Part shown: positions 26,694-35,590 of the stretch, piece after piece | Numbering within the stretch: the stretch's first letter is position 1 | How the letters are laid out: each line of letters opens with the position of its first letter | NCBI RefSeq assembly: GCF_000213805.1 | Contig: NC_015556.1 | Span: 2,991,001 to 3,055,000, forward strand | Length of the DNA: 64,000 nt | Direction of reading: 5' to 3' | From: Pseudomonas fulva 12-X | GTDB taxonomy: Bacteria; Pseudomonadota; Gammaproteobacteria; Pseudomonadales; Pseudomonadaceae | Program-made: the position numbers and the translations under genes | The notes under the pieces: model-generated | Told to the model about the DNA's origin: nothing | Database searches by the model: none | The model's input: the letters and a program-made list of their open reading frames with translations, nothing else

Positions 26694-27107
26694 ATGAAAG
26701 TCAGCGACATAATGACCCGCGGCGTGCAGACCATCACGCCCACCCAGACCATCCACGAAGCCGCCGCCATGATGGCGCGCATCAATTGCGGCGCCCTGCT
26801 CGTCAACCAGGATGATCGCCTGATCGGCATGATCACCGACCGCGACATCACCGTGCGCGCGGTGGCTACCGGCATGCCAGGCGAAACGCCGATTTCCGAG
26901 GTAATGAGCGGCGAGATCCGTTACTGCTTCGACGACGAAGACGTGTTGCACGTGGCCCGCAACATGGGCGACAACCAGCTGCGTCGCCTGCCGGTGCTCA
27001 ACCGCGACAAACGCCTGGTTGGCGTGGTGTCGCTGGGCAACCTGGCCCTGAGCGACGACCCGCAGGCCAGCGCCGAGTTGCTGCGCCGCGTTACCGGCGC
27101 CCACTGA
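26694..27107 (+). CDS. CBS domain protein
   Basis: A 137-residue protein made of two CBS motifs forming one Bateman module: MKVSDIMTRGVQTITPTQTIHEAAAMMARINCGALLVNQ (first) and ISEVMSGEIRYCFDDEDVLHVARNMGDNQLRRLPVLNRDKRLVGVVSLGNLA (second). CBS pairs bind adenosyl nucleotides and sense energy charge; free-standing copies such as this may regulate a partner. The ATG at 26694 follows AGGAG at seven bases; the longer frame from 26589 has no ribosome site. It is monocistronic, between the end of the glgA operon and the DUF72 operon. Confidence 0.92.
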   Translation: MKVSDIMTRGVQTITPTQTIHEAAAMMARINCGALLVNQDDRLIGMITDRDITVRAVATGMPGETPISEVMSGEIRYCFDDEDVLHVARNMGDNQLRRLPVLNRDKRLVGVVSLGNLALSDDPQASAELLRRVTGAH

Positions 27108-27183
27108 GCATGAGCAGACCGACGCGAAGAGTCGGCGCCTGCGGGCAACTGCGCGTTGCTCTGCCGCAAGCGGGTGAGTCGCG

Positions 27184-28095
27184 GTGAAGCACATCCACAT
27201 CGGCATTTCCGGCTGGCGCTATGCGCCCTGGCGCGGCGACTTCTACCCCGAAGGCCTGAAGCAACGCGAGGAACTGGCGTTCGCCTCCCGGGCGGTGAGC
27301 AGTATCGAAATCAACGGCTCGTTCTACGCCCTGCAAACGCCCGAGCGTTATGCCGGTTGGGCCGCTGAGACACCGGACGGCTTCTGCTTCGCGGTCAAGG
27401 CGCCGCGCTATATCACCCATATTCGCCGCCTCGATGACGTGGCCACGCCCATCGCCAATTTCTTCGCTTCGGGGCCGTTGCAGCTGGGCGAGAAACTCGG
27501 GCCGTTCCTGTGGCAGTTCCCACCAAGCATGCCCTTCGACGAGCAACGCTTCGCCGACTTCCTCGCTCTGCTGCCGCAGGACACGGAGCAGGCCCTGGGC
27601 AGTGCGAAGAAAGCCGATCGCCTGCAGGACGGCAGCCTGGATGTGCCCCACCAGCAGAAGCTGCGCCACGCCGTGGAAATCCGTAACCCGAGCTTTTGTG
27701 ACCCGGCCTTTATCAAGTTGCTGCGCAAGCACAAGGTCGCGCTGGTGTTCGCCGACAGCGCCGGCAAGTGGCCGTACGCCGAGGATCTGACTGCCGACTT
27801 CGTGTACCTGCGCCTGCACGGCAACAAGAAGCTCTACGAAAGTGGTTACGACGAAGACGCCATCGACCACTGGCACCAGCGCGTCGCCACCTGGAGCCGC
27901 GGCCAGCAACCCGGTGACGCGCAGCTGATCGACAGCCACAAGCCGCGCGCCCGAAAGTCGCGCGACGTGTACTGCTATTTCGACAATGACCTCAAGGTTC
28001 GCGCGCCCTACGACGCCCACGCGCTGTTAGAGAAGTTCGACCTGGCCCGGGGGCTGCCCAACGCCCCCGGCCAGTCGCCAGGAGTAAGCCCATGA
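27184..28095 (+). CDS. DUF72 (YecE-like) protein
   Basis: A 303-residue DUF72 protein with a TIM-barrel-like fold. Landmarks are the N-terminal [63 protein letters not shown], and the end segment [21 protein letters not shown]. No reaction is established for the family. It starts with GTG at 27184 and overlaps the ybhP-like gene by 4 bp (ATGA), placing it first in the clsB operon. Positions of the family are often near DNA or membrane stress genes, but this gives no functional assignment. Confidence 0.88.
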   Translation: MKHIHIGISGWRYAPWRGDFYPEGLKQREELAFASRAVSSIEINGSFYALQTPERYAGWAAETPDGFCFAVKAPRYITHIRRLDDVATPIANFFASGPLQLGEKLGPFLWQFPPSMPFDEQRFADFLALLPQDTEQALGSAKKADRLQDGSLDVPHQQKLRHAVEIRNPSFCDPAFIKLLRKHKVALVFADSAGKWPYAEDLTADFVYLRLHGNKKLYESGYDEDAIDHWHQRVATWSRGQQPGDAQLIDSHKPRARKSRDVYCYFDNDLKVRAPYDAHALLEKFDLARGLPNAPGQSPGVSP

Positions 28096-28871
28096 CCACC
28101 CACCAACCGGCACCCACGGAACTGGCCAGCGCGGTTCACACGCTGAAGATTCTCACGGTCAACACCCACAAGGGGTTCACCGCGCTGAACCGGCGCTTCA
28201 TTCTTCCAGAGCTGCGCGATGCAGTGCGCACGCTGTCGGCCGATATGGTGTTTCTGCAGGAAGTGCATGGCACCCACGAGCACCACGCCAAGCGCTACGA
28301 GAACTGGCCGCCGACGCCGCAGTACGAGTTTCTCGCCGACAGCATGTGGCCGCAGTTCGCCTATGGCCGCAACGCGGTGTACCCCCATGGCGACCACGGC
28401 AACGCCCTGCTCTCGAAATTCCCGATCCTGCGCCACGATAACCTCGACATCTCCATCGGCACCCAGGAGCAGCGCGGCCTGCTGCACTCGGTGCTCGACG
28501 TGCCGGGGCACGCCGAAGTACATGCCATCTGCGTGCACCTGGGCCTGCGCGAAGTGCATCGCAAGCAGCAGCTGGGTTTGCTGTGCAAGGTGCTCGACCG
28601 CCTGCCGGCCGACGCGCCGGTGATCGTGGCGGGCGACTTCAACGACTGGCGCCAGCGCGCCGATGGCCTGCTGGCCGCCAGCGGCCTGAAAGAAGCCTTC
28701 GTCAGCGAGCACGGCAAGCCGGCCAGGAGCTTCCCCGCGCGCTGGCCGCTGCTGTGCCTGGATCGCATCTACGTGCGCAACGCGACCACTCACAACCCGC
28801 AGGTGCTGTCGACCCGTCCCTGGTCGCACCTGTCCGATCATGCACCGTTGGCTGTGGAGATACGGCTATGA
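28092..28871 (+). CDS. YbhP-like endonuclease/exonuclease/phosphatase family protein
   Basis: A 259-residue member of the EEP superfamily (DNase I/inositol phosphatase fold). Visible metal-dependent motifs are LTVNTHKGF (residues about 20-28), FLQEVHG with the metal-binding Glu, [11 protein letters not shown] near residue 180 and the terminal [12 protein letters not shown] with the catalytic His. It corresponds in position and size to E. coli YbhP, encoded directly upstream of clsB (ybhO) and ybhN. The substrate may be a phospholipid head group or phosphodiester rather than DNA. ATGA overlaps on both sides. Confidence 0.88.
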   Translation: MTTHQPAPTELASAVHTLKILTVNTHKGFTALNRRFILPELRDAVRTLSADMVFLQEVHGTHEHHAKRYENWPPTPQYEFLADSMWPQFAYGRNAVYPHGDHGNALLSKFPILRHDNLDISIGTQEQRGLLHSVLDVPGHAEVHAICVHLGLREVHRKQQLGLLCKVLDRLPADAPVIVAGDFNDWRQRADGLLAASGLKEAFVSEHGKPARSFPARWPLLCLDRIYVRNATTHNPQVLSTRPWSHLSDHAPLAVEIRL

Positions 28872-30100
28872 AGTACGAATGGCGTGATGGCAACCAGATC
28901 GATCTGTTGATCAACGGCGAGGATTTCTTTCCCGCCGTGTTCGAGAGCATCCGCAATGCCCGCCAGCAAGTGCTGCTGGAAACCTTCATCATCTTCGAAG
29001 ACAAGATCGGCATGGAGCTGCAGCAGGCGCTGATCGCCGCTGCCCGCAACGGCGCCGAGGTGGAGATCACTGTGGACGGTTACGGCACCGCGGACCTCTC
29101 CACCGAGTACGTCGCAGCGTTGGTGGCCGCCGGTGTGCGGGTGCACATGTTCGACCCAGGCAAGCGCCTGCTGGGCATGCGCACCAACCTGTTCCGCCGT
29201 CTGCACCGCAAGATCGTGGTGGTCGACAACGAGGTCGCCTACATCGGCGGCATCAACTACGGCGAAGACCATATCGCCGATTACGGGCCGATGGCCAAGC
29301 AGGATTATGCCGTGCGCGTGCGTGGCCCCATCGTCGCCGACCTGCACACCGCCGCCGTGCGCCTGCTCGACGCCCGAGATGATCGCCCGGCGACGCCCCA
29401 TCGTGGCAGCCAGCCAGGTCAGCACCGCCACGCCGGCAACAGCCGCCTGCTGATGACCATCCGCGACAATGGCGACGACACCAACACCATCGAACAGCAT
29501 TACCTGGATGCCATCCGCAACGCCCAGCACCGCTTGATCATCGCCAACGCCTACTTCTTTCCCGGCTACCGGCTGCTGCGCGAGCTGCGCAATGCGGCGC
29601 GGCGCGGCGTGAAGGTGACGCTGATCCTGCAGGGCATGCCGGACATGCCGCTGGTGCGCCTGTGCTCGCGCCTGACCTACAACTACCTGCTGCGCGACGG
29701 CGTGACCATCTACGAATACTGCCAGCGCCCGCTGCACGGCAAGGTGGCCCTGGCCGATCACGAGTGGTGCACCATCGGCTCGAGCAACCTCGACCCTCTG
29801 AGCCTGTCGCTCAACCTGGAAGCCAACGTGATCGTGCGCGACGCGGCGCTCAACCGTCGCCTGCATGAACACCTCTCGGAGCTGGCCGAATCGAGCTGCA
29901 AGTCGGTGCCGCTCAAGCGGGTGATGCGCGGTTACTGGTGGCGCGCGCCGCTGATCTTCCTGTGCTTTCACTTCCTGCGCCATTTCCCGGCCATCGCCGG
30001 CTGGTTCCCGGCCCACTCGCCGCGCATCAAGCTGCTCAAACCCGAAATCGAAGCGCCGCAATGCGGCACCTTGCAGGTCGACCAGGAGAAAGTCTCGTGA
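28868..30100 (+). CDS. clsB: Cardiolipin synthase ClsB (phospholipase D family)
   Basis: A 410-residue PLD-superfamily enzyme that forms cardiolipin from phosphatidylglycerol. Two HKD motifs: [18 protein letters not shown] at residue 113 and [20 protein letters not shown] at residue 290. Unlike ClsA there are no N-terminal membrane helices; a C-terminal hydrophobic/basic segment ([19 protein letters not shown]) near residue 360 may bind the membrane. The start ATG at 28868 overlaps the YbhP-like stop as ATGA. Order ybhP-clsB-ybhN is conserved with E. coli. In P. aeruginosa a related cls lies in the glgB-glgX stress region. Confidence 0.92.
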   Translation: MKYEWRDGNQIDLLINGEDFFPAVFESIRNARQQVLLETFIIFEDKIGMELQQALIAAARNGAEVEITVDGYGTADLSTEYVAALVAAGVRVHMFDPGKRLLGMRTNLFRRLHRKIVVVDNEVAYIGGINYGEDHIADYGPMAKQDYAVRVRGPIVADLHTAAVRLLDARDDRPATPHRGSQPGQHRHAGNSRLLMTIRDNGDDTNTIEQHYLDAIRNAQHRLIIANAYFFPGYRLLRELRNAARRGVKVTLILQGMPDMPLVRLCSRLTYNYLLRDGVTIYEYCQRPLHGKVALADHEWCTIGSSNLDPLSLSLNLEANVIVRDAALNRRLHEHLSELAESSCKSVPLKRVMRGYWWRAPLIFLCFHFLRHFPAIAGWFPAHSPRIKLLKPEIEAPQCGTLQVDQEKVS

Positions 30101-31086
30101 GCAAACCCGACGACAAGCAAGGCAAGCCGGCATGGCGCTGGGCCAAGCGACTGTTGACCCTGTGCTTTTTCATTCTGGTGCCGGCGCTGCTGTTCATGCT
30201 GGTCAAGAACCTCGACTGGCAGGAGGTTAGCCAGGCGCTGCGCGGCTTCAGCCCGACCATCCTGCTCGCCGCAGTCGGCGTGACGGCGCTGAGCTACGGG
30301 GTGTATTCGAGCTTCGACCTGATCGGCCGCGCCTACACCCAGCACGGTCTGCCGACACGCCAGGTGCTGCCGCTGACCTTCGTGTGCTACGCCTTCACCC
30401 TCAACCTGAGTTCCTGGGTCGGCGGTGTGGCGCTGCGTTATCGCCTCTATTCGCGCCTCGGGCTGAAGGTTTCGACCATCACCCGCGTGCTGAGCATGAG
30501 CCTGATCACCAACTGGCTGGGCTACATCCTGCTGGCTGGCGTGCTGTTCACCTTTGGCCTGGTCAAGCTGCCCGAAGGCTGGGCCGTCGGCGCCACAGGC
30601 CTGCGCATCATCGGCCTGGCGCTGCTCGCCGTGGGCATCGGTTACCTGCTGGCCTGCCAGTTTTCCAAACGTCGCAGCTGGACGATTCGCGGCCACGAGC
30701 TGAACCTACCGTCGCTGCCCATGGCCCTGCTGCAGGCCGGCCTCGGCGCCCTGAACTGGTCGCTGATGGCGCTGATCATCTACCTGCTGCTGCCTGAAGA
30801 AGCTTTCTACCCGACCATTCTCGGCATCCTAATGATCAGCAGCATCGCCGGGGTGATCACCCATATTCCTGCAGGCCTGGGCGTGATCGAGGCGGTATTC
30901 ATCGCCATGCTGCAGCACGAAATGTCCAAGGGCAGCATCGTCGCCGCGCTGATCGGTTACCGGGCGATCTACTTCCTGCTGCCGCTGGCGGTGGCCTGCG
31001 TGGTCTACCTGGTGCTGGAAAAACGCGCCAAGAAGCTGCGCCAGAACGCCGGCCAGGAAAACGCCGAAGAGCCGCGCCCTGCCTGA
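30097..31086 (+). CDS. YbhN/lysylphosphatidylglycerol synthase transmembrane family protein
   Basis: A 329-residue polytopic membrane protein of the UPF0104/LPG_synthase_TM family, with about eight hydrophobic segments beginning LLTLCFFILVPALLFMLV and including the conserved-looking NLSSWVGGVALRYRLYSRLGL and THIPAGLGVIEAVFIAML. It lacks the cytosolic aminoacyl-transferase domain of MprF, so it does not make lysyl-PG; it is more likely a lipid flippase-like or lipid-handling protein working with ClsB. GTG at 30097 overlaps the clsB stop as GTGA; GGAG precedes it. Confidence 0.88.
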   Translation: MSKPDDKQGKPAWRWAKRLLTLCFFILVPALLFMLVKNLDWQEVSQALRGFSPTILLAAVGVTALSYGVYSSFDLIGRAYTQHGLPTRQVLPLTFVCYAFTLNLSSWVGGVALRYRLYSRLGLKVSTITRVLSMSLITNWLGYILLAGVLFTFGLVKLPEGWAVGATGLRIIGLALLAVGIGYLLACQFSKRRSWTIRGHELNLPSLPMALLQAGLGALNWSLMALIIYLLLPEEAFYPTILGILMISSIAGVITHIPAGLGVIEAVFIAMLQHEMSKGSIVAALIGYRAIYFLLPLAVACVVYLVLEKRAKKLRQNAGQENAEEPRPA

Positions 31087-31182
31087 CAGCTGGTCTCTTG
31101 AGCGGGATCGCTCTTGATCCTGGTCAAGAGGCTGCATCCCTATCGCGTTAGGCTGGGATCGACGTCCAGCGGAGTACGCGAG

Positions 31183-31395
31183 ATGGCCAAGAAATTTCCC
31201 CTACAACCGAGCAACCCCGAGCGCGTGTGCTGGGGTTGCGACCGTTACTGCAGCGCCGCCGACCTGGAATGCGGCAACGGCGCCAGCCGAACCCAACACC
31301 CCATCGAGCTGTTCGGCGAAGACTGGTACCTGGATGGCGACTGGGGTATCGAACCGCCAAATGACGAGAAGAAACCCAAGCAGCGGCAGATCTGA
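31183..31395 (+). CDS. DUF3079 small Cys-rich protein
   Basis: A 70-residue protein, MAKKFPLQPSNPERVCWGCD then RYCSAADLECGNGASRTQHP. Four cysteines (WGCDRYCSAADLECG) suggest metal binding, and HPIELFGEDWY is typical of DUF3079. Role unknown. Start at 31183 because the preceding part of the frame (from 31114) is not coding in character and no ribosome site supports it; GGAG lies before 31183. Confidence 0.85.
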   Translation: MAKKFPLQPSNPERVCWGCDRYCSAADLECGNGASRTQHPIELFGEDWYLDGDWGIEPPNDEKKPKQRQI

Positions 31396-31397
31396 GT

Positions 31398-32870
31398 TCA
31401 TCCCGGCAACTTCCACGCCTGGCGCAAGGCCTGCAGCGCCTCACCGATGGCCCGTTCCGGCACTGCGGCAAAACCCATCACCAACCCGGCACGCTGATCC
31501 GCCGGTGTACGCCCTTCTGGCAGCCATTGCACGCTCAGCGGGTTGATTTCCACCCCCACGGTGGCAGCCGCGGCGATCAGTTCACGCTCGCGGGCCAGGC
31601 TCTCGCAGCGCACGCTCAGGTGCAGACCGGCGTGGACCTCGGGCAGCGCTGAGCAGCCAGGCACCTCATCCGGCCAACCGACCAGCAAGGCATCGCGACG
31701 CGCCCGGGCGGCGTTGCGCATACGGCGGATATGCCGCTGGAAATGCCCGGCGGCGATGAACTCGGCCATCACCGCCTGGGTGCCGATATCGGAGTGGCGC
31801 ATATCCACGCCGCGACGGCGGGCGAAGGCCTGGGCCAGGCGCGGCGGCACCACCAGATAGCCCAGACGCAGCGCCGGGAAGACGATCTTGCTGAAAGTGC
31901 CGACGTACAGCACGCGCTGGCCGCGATCCAGCGCGGCCAGCGGCGCCAGTGGCGTGCCGCTGTAGCGGTACTCGCCGTCGTAGTCGTCCTCAATGATCCA
32001 GGCATCGTTGCGCTCGGCCCAGTCCAGCAGGGCCAAGCGCCTGGGCAGCGACAGCGTCACCCCGGTCGGGTACTGGTGCGACGGCGTGACATAGGCCAGC
32101 CGGCACGGCCCTGCCTGCTCCAGGGCGTCGACATCCAGGCCCTGGCTGTCGACGCCAATGCCTTCAAGCTGAGCACCGGCGACATTGAATGCGTGTGCGG
32201 CGGCGCGGTAGCCCGGATCTTCCATCGCCACCCGGTCACCCGGATCGAGCAGCAATTGCGTGCATAGGCTGATCGCCTGCTGGGCGCCGCAAGTGATAAC
32301 GATCTGCCCAGGGTCGCACTTGAGGCCACGGCTGCTGCGCAGGTAGGAGGCGATCAACTCGCGCAGCTGCGCATCGCCCGCCGGGTCGCCATATCCCAGC
32401 AACGCAGACGCCGGTCGGCGCCAGAAACGTGCGGCCAGACGTGCCCAGGTTTCATAGGGAAACAGGTCGAAGGCCGGCACCCCGACGCGAAAGGCCCGCG
32501 GCGGCCCAGGCAAATGCGGCGGCAGATGAAAGCTCTCCAATCGTTGCAAGGCGCTGCTGCTCGCCTGGCTCGTCGGCATTGCTGCGGGCAACGGCGCGCT
32601 GGCTTCCAGGTCAGCCACGTAGGTGCCATCGCCGACCCGCGCCTGCACGTAGCCCTCGGCGTACAGCTGATCCAGCGCGCGGTTGACGGTGTTGCGCGAC
32701 ACACCGAGCAGCTCGGCCAACTGACGGCTGGCCGGCAGGCGCGTGCCACCGGGCAGGCGTCCGTCGAGCATGCGTTCGCGCAGCGCCTGGTACAGCTGAC
32801 GCGACAAGCCCGCACCAGGTTGCAGGCACAGGCCCGAGAGGTCGACGGGTAGCGGCGTCGAGGTAGCCAT
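31398..32870 (-). CDS. MocR/GntR-type PLP-dependent transcriptional regulator
   Basis: A 490-residue fusion of an N-terminal GntR winged helix (residues about 12-80: LSRQLYQALRERMLDGRLPGGTRLPASRQLAELLGVSRNTVNRALDQLYAEGYV) with a C-terminal type I aminotransferase domain (from about 120). The PLP-binding lysine sits in the VGTFSKIVFPALRLGYLVVP segment, and the pocket includes ITCGAQQAISL and VTPSHQYPTG. MocR proteins sense vitamin B6 or amino-compound ligands. The gene is divergent from the paiB-like gene 87 bp away and probably controls it. Among in-frame ATGs I favour 32870 because of the GGAG at a proper distance. Confidence 0.92.
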   Translation of the reverse strand: MATSTPLPVDLSGLCLQPGAGLSRQLYQALRERMLDGRLPGGTRLPASRQLAELLGVSRNTVNRALDQLYAEGYVQARVGDGTYVADLEASAPLPAAMPTSQASSSALQRLESFHLPPHLPGPPRAFRVGVPAFDLFPYETWARLAARFWRRPASALLGYGDPAGDAQLRELIASYLRSSRGLKCDPGQIVITCGAQQAISLCTQLLLDPGDRVAMEDPGYRAAAHAFNVAGAQLEGIGVDSQGLDVDALEQAGPCRLAYVTPSHQYPTGVTLSLPRRLALLDWAERNDAWIIEDDYDGEYRYSGTPLAPLAALDRGQRVLYVGTFSKIVFPALRLGYLVVPPRLAQAFARRRGVDMRHSDIGTQAVMAEFIAAGHFQRHIRRMRNAARARRDALLVGWPDEVPGCSALPEVHAGLHLSVRCESLARERELIAAAATVGVEINPLSVQWLPEGRTPADQRAGLVMGFAAVPERAIGEALQALRQAWKLPG

Positions 32871-32957
32871 GATTGGCTCCATGAAAGTCACGGGAAATGG
32901 ATCTTACAACAGACCAATCGTAATTCTAGGATGGCGCATCCAGCCAAGGAACGCCCC

Positions 32958-33584
32958 ATGTACACGCCACCCGCCTTTCGCCAGAACGACCCCGCCACCC
33001 TGCACCGGGAAATCCACGCCTGCCGCCTGGCGACCCTCATCAGCCCTGGCGAACATGGCCTGCAGGCCAGCCACCTACCTTTGCTGCTGCGCGCCGAAGA
33101 AGGCCCCTACGGCACCCTGTATGGCCACCTGGCGCGGGCCAACCCCCATGCCCGGCTGCTGGCAGAAGGCGGCGAGGTCCTGGTGGTGTTCGGCGGCGCC
33201 GATGCCTACGTCAGCCCCTCCTGGTACCCGGCCAAGGCCGAGCACGGCAAGGTGGTGCCGACCTGGAACTACATCGCCGTGCATGCCTATGGGCGCGCCG
33301 AAGTGTTCGACGACGCCGAACGCCTGCTGAACCTGCTCGGCGAGTTGACCGACCGCCATGAGCAACCGCGCCCACAACCCTGGACGATCGCCGATGCACC
33401 GCAGGACTACATCGCCGGCATGCTGCGCGCCATCGTCGGCTTCGCCCTGCCCATCGAGCGCCTGGAAGGCAAATGGAAACTCGGCCAGAACCGCAGCGAG
33501 GCCGACCAGAGCGGCGTGCGTGACGGTCTCGCCGCCAGCCTCGATTCCCGCGACCGCGCCCTGGCGCAGCGTATGGCTGACTGA
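32958..33584 (+). CDS. PaiB-like FMN-binding protein
   Basis: A 208-residue split-barrel flavin/PLP-type protein of the PaiB family. Landmarks: MYTPPAFRQNDPATLHREI, LPLLLRAEEGPYGTLYGHLARANPHARLL, and DAYVSPSWYPAKAEHGKVVPTWNYIAVHAYG. In Bacillus PaiB is linked to repression of sporulation and protease genes, but proteobacterial copies are unexplored and next to MocR or acetyltransferase genes. ATG at 32958 has AAGGA upstream. It is the first of three same-strand genes (paiB-like and two GNAT genes), recalling the paiA (acetyltransferase)/paiB pairing. Confidence 0.9.
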   Translation: MYTPPAFRQNDPATLHREIHACRLATLISPGEHGLQASHLPLLLRAEEGPYGTLYGHLARANPHARLLAEGGEVLVVFGGADAYVSPSWYPAKAEHGKVVPTWNYIAVHAYGRAEVFDDAERLLNLLGELTDRHEQPRPQPWTIADAPQDYIAGMLRAIVGFALPIERLEGKWKLGQNRSEADQSGVRDGLAASLDSRDRALAQRMAD

Positions 33585-33612
33585 ATCAATCGATAAAAAC
33601 AGGAGACCGAGG

Positions 33613-34050
33613 ATGGAAATACGCGCCGTTACCGCTGACGATCACGCTGCCTGGCTGCCGCTCTGGCAGGGCTACCAGCGCTTCTACGCCACCGAAATTC
33701 CCGAGACCACCACTGCGCTGACCTGGCAACGATTCCTTGCCGCCGACGAGCCGATGCACGCGGCCCTGGCCTGGCAGGACGGCCGGACCATCGGCATGGT
33801 GCACTGGATCTTCCACCGCTCCTGCTGGACCGAGGGCAACTACTGCTACCTGCAGGACCTGTTCGTGGCCGAACAGGTGCGTGGCGGCGGCATCGGCCGC
33901 GCTCTGATCGAACACGTCTACGCCCAGGCCCGCCAGGCCGGCGCCTCGCGGGTGCACTGGTTGACCCACGAGAGCAACACCACCGCCATGCAGCTGTACG
34001 ACCGCATCGCCGAACGGCCCGACCTCGTGCAGTACCGCAAGAAATTGTGA
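33613..34050 (+). CDS. GNAT N-acetyltransferase
   Basis: A 145-residue GNAT protein. The acetyl-CoA pyrophosphate loop is QVRGGGIGRALIEHVYAQAR (residues about 90-109), following the YLQDLFV strand. The C-terminus (WLTHESNTTAMQLYDRIAERP) is the usual GNAT end. It probably acetylates a small amine or polyamine. ATG at 33613 has AGGAGACCGAGG upstream; the frame is open into the previous gene. 28 bp after the PaiB-like stop. Confidence 0.88.
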   Translation: MEIRAVTADDHAAWLPLWQGYQRFYATEIPETTTALTWQRFLAADEPMHAALAWQDGRTIGMVHWIFHRSCWTEGNYCYLQDLFVAEQVRGGGIGRALIEHVYAQARQAGASRVHWLTHESNTTAMQLYDRIAERPDLVQYRKKL

Positions 34051-34064
34051 TCAGGAGCCCGACC

Positions 34065-34745
34065 ATGACAGACACCCTGCTCGACTGGACACCCGCCACA
34101 CCGCCGCCCCGCGCGCCCATCGACGGCTGCTTCGTACGCCTGGAACCCCTGAATACCCAGCGCCATGGCGATGATCTGTGGCTCGCCCTGCAAGGCCCGG
34201 ACAGCGACCCGGCGCTATGGGATTACCTGCCCTACGGCCCGTTCGCCGAACGCCGCGCCTTCGATGATTGGCTGGCGGGCAAACAGGCAGGCGACGATCC
34301 ACTGTTCTTCACGGTGATCGACAAGGCCACGGCAAGGGCCGTGGGGCTGCTCAGCTTCCTGCGTATCGCCCCGGCCGATGGCTGCATCGAGATCGGCCAT
34401 ATCGCCTTTGGCCGCGCCATGCAGCGCTCGCCAGCCTCCACCGAAGCGATCTGGCTGCTGATGAGGCTGGCCATGGACGAACTCGGCAATCGCCGCCTGG
34501 AGTGGAAGTGCAATGCGCGCAACGCGCGGTCGATGCGCGCCGCCGAGCGCCTGGGCTTCACCCAGGAAGGCCTGTTCCGCCAGCACGCAATGATCAAGGG
34601 CCAGAACCGCGACACCGCCTGGTTCTCGATCATCGATGGCGAGTGGCCGGCGATTCGCGAGGCCTTTGTAGGCTGGCTAGCCGCGGACAATTTCGATGCG
34701 CAGGGAAAGCAGCGTCGGCGGCTTGAGGACTTCCGCGAGCTTTGA
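34065..34745 (+). CDS. GNAT N-acetyltransferase, RimJ/RimL type
   Basis: A 226-residue protein of the Acetyltransf_3 group. It has an N-terminal FVRLEPLNTQRHGDDLWLALQGPDSDPALWDYLPYGPF segment and the C-terminal NRRLEWKCNARNARSMRAAERLGFTQEGLFRQHAMIKGQNRDTAWFSI block typical of enzymes acetylating protein N-termini or amines. AGGAG precedes the ATG at 34065, 14 bp after the previous gene stop. Substrate unknown. Confidence 0.88.
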   Translation: MTDTLLDWTPATPPPRAPIDGCFVRLEPLNTQRHGDDLWLALQGPDSDPALWDYLPYGPFAERRAFDDWLAGKQAGDDPLFFTVIDKATARAVGLLSFLRIAPADGCIEIGHIAFGRAMQRSPASTEAIWLLMRLAMDELGNRRLEWKCNARNARSMRAAERLGFTQEGLFRQHAMIKGQNRDTAWFSIIDGEWPAIREAFVGWLAADNFDAQGKQRRRLEDFREL

Positions 34746-34753
34746 TGCGTGCC

Positions 34754-34818
34754 TGTAGGATCGGACGGGGACGCCCAGTTCGTGCCCGCGAAAAATCACG
34801 GGCATGGCCCGTTCCCAC
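34754..34818. repeat. REP element, TGTGGGAGCGGGC family (degenerate left arm)
   Basis: The right arm GCGAAAAATCACGGGCATGGCCCGTTCCCAC (within 34788-34818) matches the family found elsewhere in the window; the left arm, GTAGGATCGGACGGGGACGCCCAG, is diverged. Together they form an imperfect hairpin downstream of the GNAT gene. Confidence 0.75.
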
Positions 34819-34837
34819 GGGATAGGGGATCGTCGTC

Positions 34838-34910
34838 AGCCCGTAGGATGGGTGAAACCCATCTAGCGTTGATGAGTTTCACCTACGCGGCCCGGCCCAT
34901 CCTACGGGCT
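34838..34910. repeat. REP element, CGTAGGATGGG family
   Basis: AGCCCGTAGGATGGG (34838-34852) and CCCATCCTACGGGCT (34896-34910) are perfect 15-base inverse copies, enclosing GTGAAACCCATC and GATGAGTTTCAC. The same family sits inside the 3786-3964 element. It lies between convergent genes. Confidence 0.85.
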
Positions 34911-34929
34911 ACACGCTACGAGCTGGCGG

Positions 34930-35544
34930 TCACGCCCCTTGAAGCGGCGCACCCAGCCAGGCCGAAACCAACAGCAGCACGGCCATGGTCTGGTTGAAAC
35001 GGGTCATGGTGCGGGCCGACGTGAACAAGCGTGCGGCGCCGCGACCGAGCAACGCCCAGCAGCCCAGACACGGCAGGGAGATGGCCAGGAAGATCGCTGC
35101 CAAAAGCGCTACCCGCAGTGCCTGACCGGGCCCCGGCGTGGCGAATACGCTGACCACGGCCAGGGCCATCATCCAGGTTTTTGGGTTGACCAACTGCAAC
35201 GCTGCGCCAGCGAACAGCCCGAGGCGCTTCTCGTCCGCCGTTACCGCCGAGCCATCCAGCGCCGCCGCAGGGCTGCTGAAAATCCGCCAGGCCAGGTAGC
35301 TCAACCACAGCACGCCAAACCAGGCCATCGCCCACTGCAGGCGCGGGTGCTGTTGCAGCAATTCACCCAGGCCAAGCCCCACCGCCACCACGATGGCCGC
35401 CGCGCCCACACAGGCGCCGATAACCAGCGGCAGGGTCTTGGCCACACCATGACGGGCGCTGCTGCCCAGCACCAGCACATTGGTGGGCCCCGGGGTGATG
35501 GAGGCAACGAAGGCGAACAGCATGAAGGGCAACAACTGGGTCAT
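34930..35544 (-). CDS. LysE family exporter
   Basis: A 204-residue inner-membrane exporter of the LysE/RhtB family with about five to six hydrophobic segments. The family motif near the N-terminus is ASITPGPTNVLVLGSSARHG (residues about 15-34), and LVNPKTWMMAL marks the fourth segment. These proteins export amino acids or derivatives. It lies 46 bp downstream of an AraC regulator on the same strand, so it is probably its target. ATG at 35544 has GGAG upstream. Confidence 0.9.
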   Translation of the reverse strand: MTQLLPFMLFAFVASITPGPTNVLVLGSSARHGVAKTLPLVIGACVGAAAIVVAVGLGLGELLQQHPRLQWAMAWFGVLWLSYLAWRIFSSPAAALDGSAVTADEKRLGLFAGAALQLVNPKTWMMALAVVSVFATPGPGQALRVALLAAIFLAISLPCLGCWALLGRGAARLFTSARTMTRFNQTMAVLLLVSAWLGAPLQGA

Positions 35545-35590
35545 GACGGGCTCCTGAACGATCCGAGCCCTGATCATCGGCGCTGGCGCC

